Assembly: GCA_934229785.1 (NCBI GenBank)
Contig: CAKQEA010000015.1
Span: 1-47,953, forward strand
Length of the DNA: 47,953 nt
Direction: 5' to 3'
DNA from: an uncultured Anaeroplasmataceae bacterium
Lineage (GTDB): Bacteria; Bacillota_I; Bacilli_A; Acholeplasmatales; Anaeroplasmataceae
Part shown: positions 43,184 through 47,953 of the stretch, one piece after another
How the letters are laid out: the number at the start of each line of letters is the position of its first letter
Position numbering within the stretch: position 1 is the first letter of the stretch
The notes under the pieces: generated by a model
Told to the model about the DNA's origin: nothing
Database searches by the model: none
The model's input: the letters and a program-made list of their open reading frames with translations, nothing else
Translations under genes and position numbers: made by a program

Positions 43184-44786
43184 TTATGTAGTAGCTATTT
43201 ATTGTAGACTATCAAAAGATGATGGTCTTGATGGTGATTCATCATCAATTCAAAATCAAAAGGAAACATTAATTAAATATTGTAATGACAATAATTATTT
43301 AGTTGGTGGAATTTACTGTGATGATGGATATTCAGGTACAAATTTTAATAGACCTGATTTTATTAGAATGATTGATGATATTAAAAGAGGAAAAATCAAT
43401 TGTGTTATCACAAAGGATTTATCACGTCTTGGAAGAAATTATATTCAAGTTGGATATTATCAAGAAGAATTCTTTCCATCTCATAATGTTAGATATATTG
43501 CGATTAACGATAATGTTGATAGTAATAACGATAATAATGATTTTGTAGGAGTATTCAAGAATGTAATAAATGAATACTATGCAAAGGATGTATCAAAAAA
43601 GATAAAATTTACAGTAAGAGCTAAGGCAAAAAATGGAGAATGTCGTGTAGCACCAAGACCACTTTATGGTTATATGTATAACGCTAAAGGTGAAAGAGTT
43701 CCAGATCCTGAAACTGCACCAAATGTTAAAATGATATTCCAATTATATGCAAAACTAAAAAGCTCTTCAAAAGTAGCAGAGGTATTGAAGGAAGAAAAAG
43801 TTTATTCCCCTAATTATTATAATTATTTAAAAAGAGGAGATCATTCTGCAAGATATTCTAATTGTGCAGAAGAAGAAAAGTATAATTGGTATGGTGATCG
43901 TATTTATAGAATGGTTGATAATCAAGAATACCTAGGTCATTATATAACACAAAAAACTTTGAAAAATTCATTTAAAAGTAAAAAAATCACGAAAAATAAA
44001 AATCCTTATATTTTTGAAAATAAATTTGAGCCCTTAGTTACTCAAGAGGAATTTGATGCTTGTCAACAAATTATTAATATGTATTCATGTTTGCATAAGT
44101 CTGAAGAAGAAAATAATTATAAAAGATTAATCGTTTGTGGTTGTTGTGGCAAAACCTTATCTTTTTTAAAACGTAAAGATAGAAATACATCAGCTAGTAA
44201 TTATCGTTATTATTGTAGAAACAAAGAGTGTGAATCATCAGCTTACATTAATCGTGAGGATTTAAATGAAATTGTTAAGAAGGAATTATCTGAGCTATTT
44301 GATATTGTCTTAGCTAATAAAGATAAATTTATAGCTTACGCAAATGAATTAACCTCTCATTATGATGTTAATTACCTAAATTCTATTGAAGGAAAGAAGC
44401 GTTCTTTCTTACATCAAAAAAAAGAATTAGAAGGTAAACTATCACGTGCAAAGGAACTATATATTTCTGGTGACTTAGATGTAAATGACTATAAAACATT
44501 TAAAGCTGATACAGAAGATAAAATAGGAGCCTTAGTAATTAATTATAATAATTTGTGTAAGGATTCCGAAACGAGGAATTACACTAATGAAGCCTACGCA
44601 CTAATTAATATTTTAGAATCATTAAAAGATGATGAGCTAACAAGTACTAAAGTCATTGGTTCATTGATAACAAAAATTGAAGTAACTAAATCTCCAAGAA
44701 ATAAAGATGTATCTGTAAAGATTCATTATCCTAAAATTAATGATATGGTGGGAGGATTTATTGATTATGTTAACAATGAAAAATAA
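43161..44786 (+). CDS. large serine recombinase with zinc ribbon
   Basis: A 541-residue site-specific recombinase. The N-terminal resolvase domain has the nucleophile Ser18 in YCRLSKDD and the KDLSRLGRN motif. A recombinase domain (about 190-300) follows, then a zinc beta-ribbon (C326-GCC and C352...C357) and a long C-terminal coiled coil. Enzymes of this type integrate and excise phages and conjugative or mobilisable elements. ATG 43161 follows AAGGAG; earlier starts have no site. Its 3' end overlaps the next recombinase gene by 20 nt. Confidence 0.93.
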   Translation: MIQKQASDYVVAIYCRLSKDDGLDGDSSSIQNQKETLIKYCNDNNYLVGGIYCDDGYSGTNFNRPDFIRMIDDIKRGKINCVITKDLSRLGRNYIQVGYYQEEFFPSHNVRYIAINDNVDSNNDNNDFVGVFKNVINEYYAKDVSKKIKFTVRAKAKNGECRVAPRPLYGYMYNAKGERVPDPETAPNVKMIFQLYAKLKSSSKVAEVLKEEKVYSPNYYNYLKRGDHSARYSNCAEEEKYNWYGDRIYRMVDNQEYLGHYITQKTLKNSFKSKKITKNKNPYIFENKFEPLVTQEEFDACQQIINMYSCLHKSEEENNYKRLIVCGCCGKTLSFLKRKDRNTSASNYRYYCRNKECESSAYINREDLNEIVKKELSELFDIVLANKDKFIAYANELTSHYDVNYLNSIEGKKRSFLHQKKELEGKLSRAKELYISGDLDVNDYKTFKADTEDKIGALVINYNNLCKDSETRNYTNEAYALINILESLKDDELTSTKVIGSLITKIEVTKSPRNKDVSVKIHYPKINDMVGGFIDYVNNEK

Positions 44787-46236
44787 TGTTAGATTTGCAT
44801 TATATGCTAGATTATCAAGAGAAGATGAATCTGACAATGATGAAAGTAGAAGTATTGAAAATCAACGTAAAAACATTAAGGAATATTTATCTTCAAAAGG
44901 ACTCATTTTAGTAAATGAATACATTGATGATGGAGTATCAGGTGCCACACTTAATAGACCAGGCTTTAATGAACTTTTAAATGATTTTGAACAAGGCTTA
45001 TTTGATGGAATCATTGTAAAAGATTTATCACGTTTAGGAAGAAATTTAATTGAAGTAGGTAGATTTGTAGAAGAATTTGCTATAAATAATAACCTACGAA
45101 TTATTTCAATTCTTGATAATTATGATTCAGCAATTAACCAAGATGATGATTCAATTGTATTAAAATCATTTGTAAATGATTACTATTTAAAGGAATGTAA
45201 GAAAAAAATAAGAGCCGCAATCAAAAAGAAAGCCGAAGCTAAACCTTTAGCAAGGATTGGTTTATATGGCTATAATGTGATTGATGGTAAATTAGTTATT
45301 AATGAAGCTGAAGCTCAAATAGTTAAATACATTTTTGATGAATATTTAAAAGGTAAAATGCCAAATGAAATTATTGATACATTAAATAAAGCCAATGTCC
45401 CAGGACCTGGACAAGCCTTATATAACAAATGTGGTTATATTACTAAAGAAAATAGTAATTTAACTTGGAAGCGTCGTAATGTATTTGATATAGTTCATAA
45501 TTTATCCTATAGTGGCACTTATATTAATTGTAAAAAGGTATCCTGTGTCGTTCCAAGTAATATTATTAATATTGATTCGATTATATCAAAAGAAACTCAA
45601 GATAAAGCTATTGCCTTAGCTAAATCAAGGGCTAATGTGCGTGATGAATATTTGTCTCATTTTATCTACAATACTATAGAAAATAAGTATTTTAAATGTA
45701 AGCGACCTTATTCATATTTCAATACCAATGAAGGAAAAATTGTAAATGTAAAGGGATATATTAATTCAAAAGGAATGTCCTTTAAGCCAGATGAAATTAA
45801 GGATATTATTCTTAAAGAAACTAAAAGAGTTATTAAGGAATTAAGAAATAATCGTGATTATATAAGTGAGCTTTTAAATGGAGCTTCAAAGGATAATAAA
45901 GCCAATCTATCAAAGATTAATAAAGATATCCTAGAAGCAACAAATAAAAAGAAGAAATTAACTGAAAATTATATATCAGGTATCATTGATAAAGAATCCT
46001 ATAATACAAATAAAGAAGTGCTTAGTATTAAATTAAAGGCTTTAGAAAATGAAAAGCAAATCATAGAACAAAAGATAAATAATTCTAAAAATGATAAGAG
46101 TTATAATAATTTTGTTGATGAGATTCTTTCATATAAGAATGTTGATCTATCTTTAGCTAGAGTACTATTCAAAAGAATAGATGTATCATTGGATGAGAAG
46201 CAAAATAAAGTACTAACATTTGTATATAACATTTAG
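44767..46236 (+). CDS. second large serine recombinase, zinc-ribbon cysteines lost
   Basis: A 489-residue recombinase with nucleophile Ser17 in YARLSRED, KDLSRLGRN and a recombinase domain (about 170-290). In place of the zinc ribbon there is a segment with a single Cys (YFKCKRPYSYFNTNEG), so zinc binding is unlikely. A lysine-rich coiled coil follows (NKKKKLTENY). ATG 44767 is chosen by its distance from GGAGG; ATG 44776 is possible. Overlap with the first gene indicates one transcript and perhaps a joint function. Confidence 0.9.
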   Translation: MLTMKNNVRFALYARLSREDESDNDESRSIENQRKNIKEYLSSKGLILVNEYIDDGVSGATLNRPGFNELLNDFEQGLFDGIIVKDLSRLGRNLIEVGRFVEEFAINNNLRIISILDNYDSAINQDDDSIVLKSFVNDYYLKECKKKIRAAIKKKAEAKPLARIGLYGYNVIDGKLVINEAEAQIVKYIFDEYLKGKMPNEIIDTLNKANVPGPGQALYNKCGYITKENSNLTWKRRNVFDIVHNLSYSGTYINCKKVSCVVPSNIINIDSIISKETQDKAIALAKSRANVRDEYLSHFIYNTIENKYFKCKRPYSYFNTNEGKIVNVKGYINSKGMSFKPDEIKDIILKETKRVIKELRNNRDYISELLNGASKDNKANLSKINKDILEATNKKKKLTENYISGIIDKESYNTNKEVLSIKLKALENEKQIIEQKINNSKNDKSYNNFVDEILSYKNVDLSLARVLFKRIDVSLDEKQNKVLTFVYNI

Positions 46237-46262
46237 TTTGTAAAAAAATACATGAAGAATGT

Positions 46263-46331
46263 CAGAATAAACGCATAATCTTGCTTTCATTTTTTATTTA
46301 CTTGCAATTTTATGCGTTTATTCTGCTTTTT
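46263..46331 (+). terminator. long inverted repeat after the recombinases
   Basis: Perfect 16-bp arms (46263-46278 and 46310-46325, CAGAATAAACGCATAA type) extend inwards to TTGC/GCAA with two mismatches. A T-rich stretch follows. It could be a terminator or an end of the mobile element. Confidence 0.65.
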
Positions 46332-46454
46332 ATAAATTTACAATTGCGTAATTATGTAAAATATGCTAAACTTATATAAAGTTTAATTTGCATTGGTTAG
46401 GGAGGGTGAGTTTAATAAATGCTAACTTAATAAAATAAAGGAGAATTTTTGTTT

Positions 46455-47807
46455 ATGAAGTTTAAAAGGATTTTGTTAAGTATTAATTTATTGTTGATTG
46501 TTTTTGTTACTGTAATTGTTGGACATGCTAGCGTTCAAAAGAATGATAATCTTAAACAAGAAGCGAGAACTGTTTCTTACGATGAAAAAGCAATTGATGA
46601 AGAAACGTTATTTGATGGATTTGATACCCATAAAGTTGAAAGAGAAGAAGATAATTTAAAAGTTATAGCTGAGAAAAAATTTGATAAATCTTTTTTTGAA
46701 GAATTAGATTTTGTTGATTTATCTGATAATCAAGAAAAAGTAAGTGTTAATTATGAAGCGAAATTTATTGATGAAGAAAGTACAATGTACCTATCTGTTA
46801 TTATAAATGACGATAATGGTGAAAATAACATTATAGAAATTTTACCTGGGTTAGTTACATTTAATAAATTAGGTGATGCTGATGTAATGTTTATGGATGA
46901 AGAGGGAGAAATATGGCTATCCGATTTACAAAATTCAGATGTAATTAATAACACTGGCTTTTGGAATTTTATTAGAAAAGTAATAAATTATGCTATAGAA
47001 ATTAACCCAATTAGAGAAGTTGTAAATAAAATTGCTGCAATATGTGCTCCATTTATAAGAATTGGAACTACTACTCTTTATTTAAGAGGTTATGGTTCAT
47101 TTGCAGCCTGGATTGGTGCACAAATTTTAAATATGAAGCAAGAATATAAGGTGACCAAATATAATAATGGCACAGAAGTTTCAGTACCAACTGGAATATA
47201 TCATGCAAATTTTAATTGTTGGCAAAAAAATGTTGGTTATGATGATTTATATGATGAAGTTTTTGATAATGGGACACAAGTTTTAGGTAGAAAAAGAATG
47301 GAAAGACATAAATATGAAATAGATATTGATCCTAATGCTAATAATGGCACTGATTATATATTATGGGCATGGAAAGGTGATTATTATAATTTAGGAGCCG
47401 GATGTGAGTTAGGAGTTTATAAAAAAATTTATACTTCAAATTTTGGATTAAGATGGGCTATTGATACTAGTAAAGCTTTTTCTTGTAATTTGAATTTAAA
47501 ATATAATAATAAAGAAATAATAAATTGGAATAATGATGGAAATAAGCATTGGTGGTTTACAGGATTTAATTCTAATTATCAATATCCAGTTTTATGGGAT
47601 GTAAATGATTTAAAAGCGACATTTACTGTTACATTTAATTCATTTAATACTCAAAGTGAAAATGATGCCTTTTTTAATGATTTTTATAGTAAATACACTA
47701 ATTATAAATATGATAATAATGAAGATTGGAAATATTGGAATGCCAGCAAATCATCATATGTATATTACAATGGTATGAAGTGCTATAAAGCTACATTATC
47801 ATTCTAG
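46455..47807 (+). CDS. secreted DUF4474-type protein
   Basis: A 450-residue protein with an N-terminal signal peptide (KFKRILLSINLLLIVFVTVIVGHA), an acidic middle part, and a hydrophobic stretch around 175-225. Its C-terminal half has the pattern F..WQKNVGYDDLYD..FD, YILWAWKGDYYNLGAGCELGVYK, WAID and WWFTGFN, recalled as the DUF4474 domain of Firmicutes. The function of this domain is unknown. AAAGGAG lies upstream; TTG 46449 is an alternative start. A lipoprotein gene follows after 15 bases. Confidence 0.7.
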   Translation: MKFKRILLSINLLLIVFVTVIVGHASVQKNDNLKQEARTVSYDEKAIDEETLFDGFDTHKVEREEDNLKVIAEKKFDKSFFEELDFVDLSDNQEKVSVNYEAKFIDEESTMYLSVIINDDNGENNIIEILPGLVTFNKLGDADVMFMDEEGEIWLSDLQNSDVINNTGFWNFIRKVINYAIEINPIREVVNKIAAICAPFIRIGTTTLYLRGYGSFAAWIGAQILNMKQEYKVTKYNNGTEVSVPTGIYHANFNCWQKNVGYDDLYDEVFDNGTQVLGRKRMERHKYEIDIDPNANNGTDYILWAWKGDYYNLGAGCELGVYKKIYTSNFGLRWAIDTSKAFSCNLNLKYNNKEIINWNNDGNKHWWFTGFNSNYQYPVLWDVNDLKATFTVTFNSFNTQSENDAFFNDFYSKYTNYKYDNNEDWKYWNASKSSYVYYNGMKCYKATLSF

Positions 47808-47822
47808 TTCTAGAGGTTTAAT

Positions 47823-47953
47823 ATGAGGAAAATATTAGTTATATTATTAGCTATGTTAAGTATAAGCTTATGTAGTTGTAATTCTTTATTCAATTCGAAG
47901 CATATGGATGATCATGAATATTGTGATATGATAATGAAAAATCTTACTACCTA
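47823..47953 (+). CDS. lipoprotein, N-terminal part only (runs off the window)
   Basis: 43 codons are visible: MRKILVILLAMLSISLCSC, a signal peptide with a lipobox (cleavage before one of the two Cys), then NSLFNSKHMDDHEY. The mature protein would be lipid-anchored outside the membrane. It is close behind the DUF4474 gene and preceded by AGAGGT, so the two are probably one operon. The rest lies beyond the window. Confidence 0.65.
   Translation, partial: MRKILVILLAMLSISLCSCNSLFNSKHMDDHEYCDMIMKNLTT

Overview
The window is very AT-rich DNA with tightly packed genes, mostly on the + strand. It uses the standard code (TGG for Trp, TGA as stop) and strong AGGAGG/GGTG-type ribosome binding sites. 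A spoIIGA-sigE-sigG cluster, a D,D-carboxypeptidase, a CIRCE-controlled clpB and a candidate CcpA cre site point to a low-GC, endospore-lineage Firmicute. It is most likely an uncultured gut Bacilli/Erysipelotrichia-type organism related to the so-called walled Mollicutes. The taxonomic placement is inference from gene content and base composition only.

Layout. 1-9.5 kb: GNAT acetyltransferase, MATE exporter, oleate hydratase with a downstream TetR regulator, and a MarR-regulated heterodimeric ABC exporter operon ending in gene debris. 9.5-15.8 kb: a compact six-gene run with a membrane GGDEF/EAL protein, C69 dipeptidase, small wHTH-like protein, flavodoxin-family protein, NH3-dependent NAD synthetase and NMN-type adenylyltransferase. 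15.8-24.7 kb: ZIP metal transporter, D,D-carboxypeptidase, small membrane proteins, clpB (minus strand, CIRCE), tRNA-Cys, small genes and an M16C metalloprotease. 24.7-33.4 kb: accessory region with IS66 and IS110 remnants, a four-gene operon of unknown function behind a promoter with a G10 tract in its spacer, a protein that looks like an FtsK-gamma winged helix joined to an FtsZ C-terminal-like domain, an 18-repeat Sel1 protein and a dead AAA/DUF4143 ATPase. 33.5-42.4 kb: small genes, the ACT (UPF0237)/DUF711 (UPF0210) pair, phosphoglucomutase, a second GGDEF/EAL protein and the sporulation sigma cluster. 42.4-47.95 kb: a collapsed ATPase gene, two overlapping large serine recombinases, a secreted DUF4474-type protein and the start of a lipoprotein gene.

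The most unusual points are: (i) the candidate phase-variable promoter at 25225-25255; (ii) the FtsK-gamma/FtsZ-CTD-like protein at 27769; (iii) an identical 22-nt joint at which two different AAA ATPase genes have collapsed just before the Walker A codons; (iv) four iteron-like motifs at exactly 33-nt spacing beside one of those genes; (v) the tandem recombinase pair, in which the second enzyme lacks the zinc-ribbon cysteines. All functional statements come from reading the sequence and from recalled family features; no database search was run.
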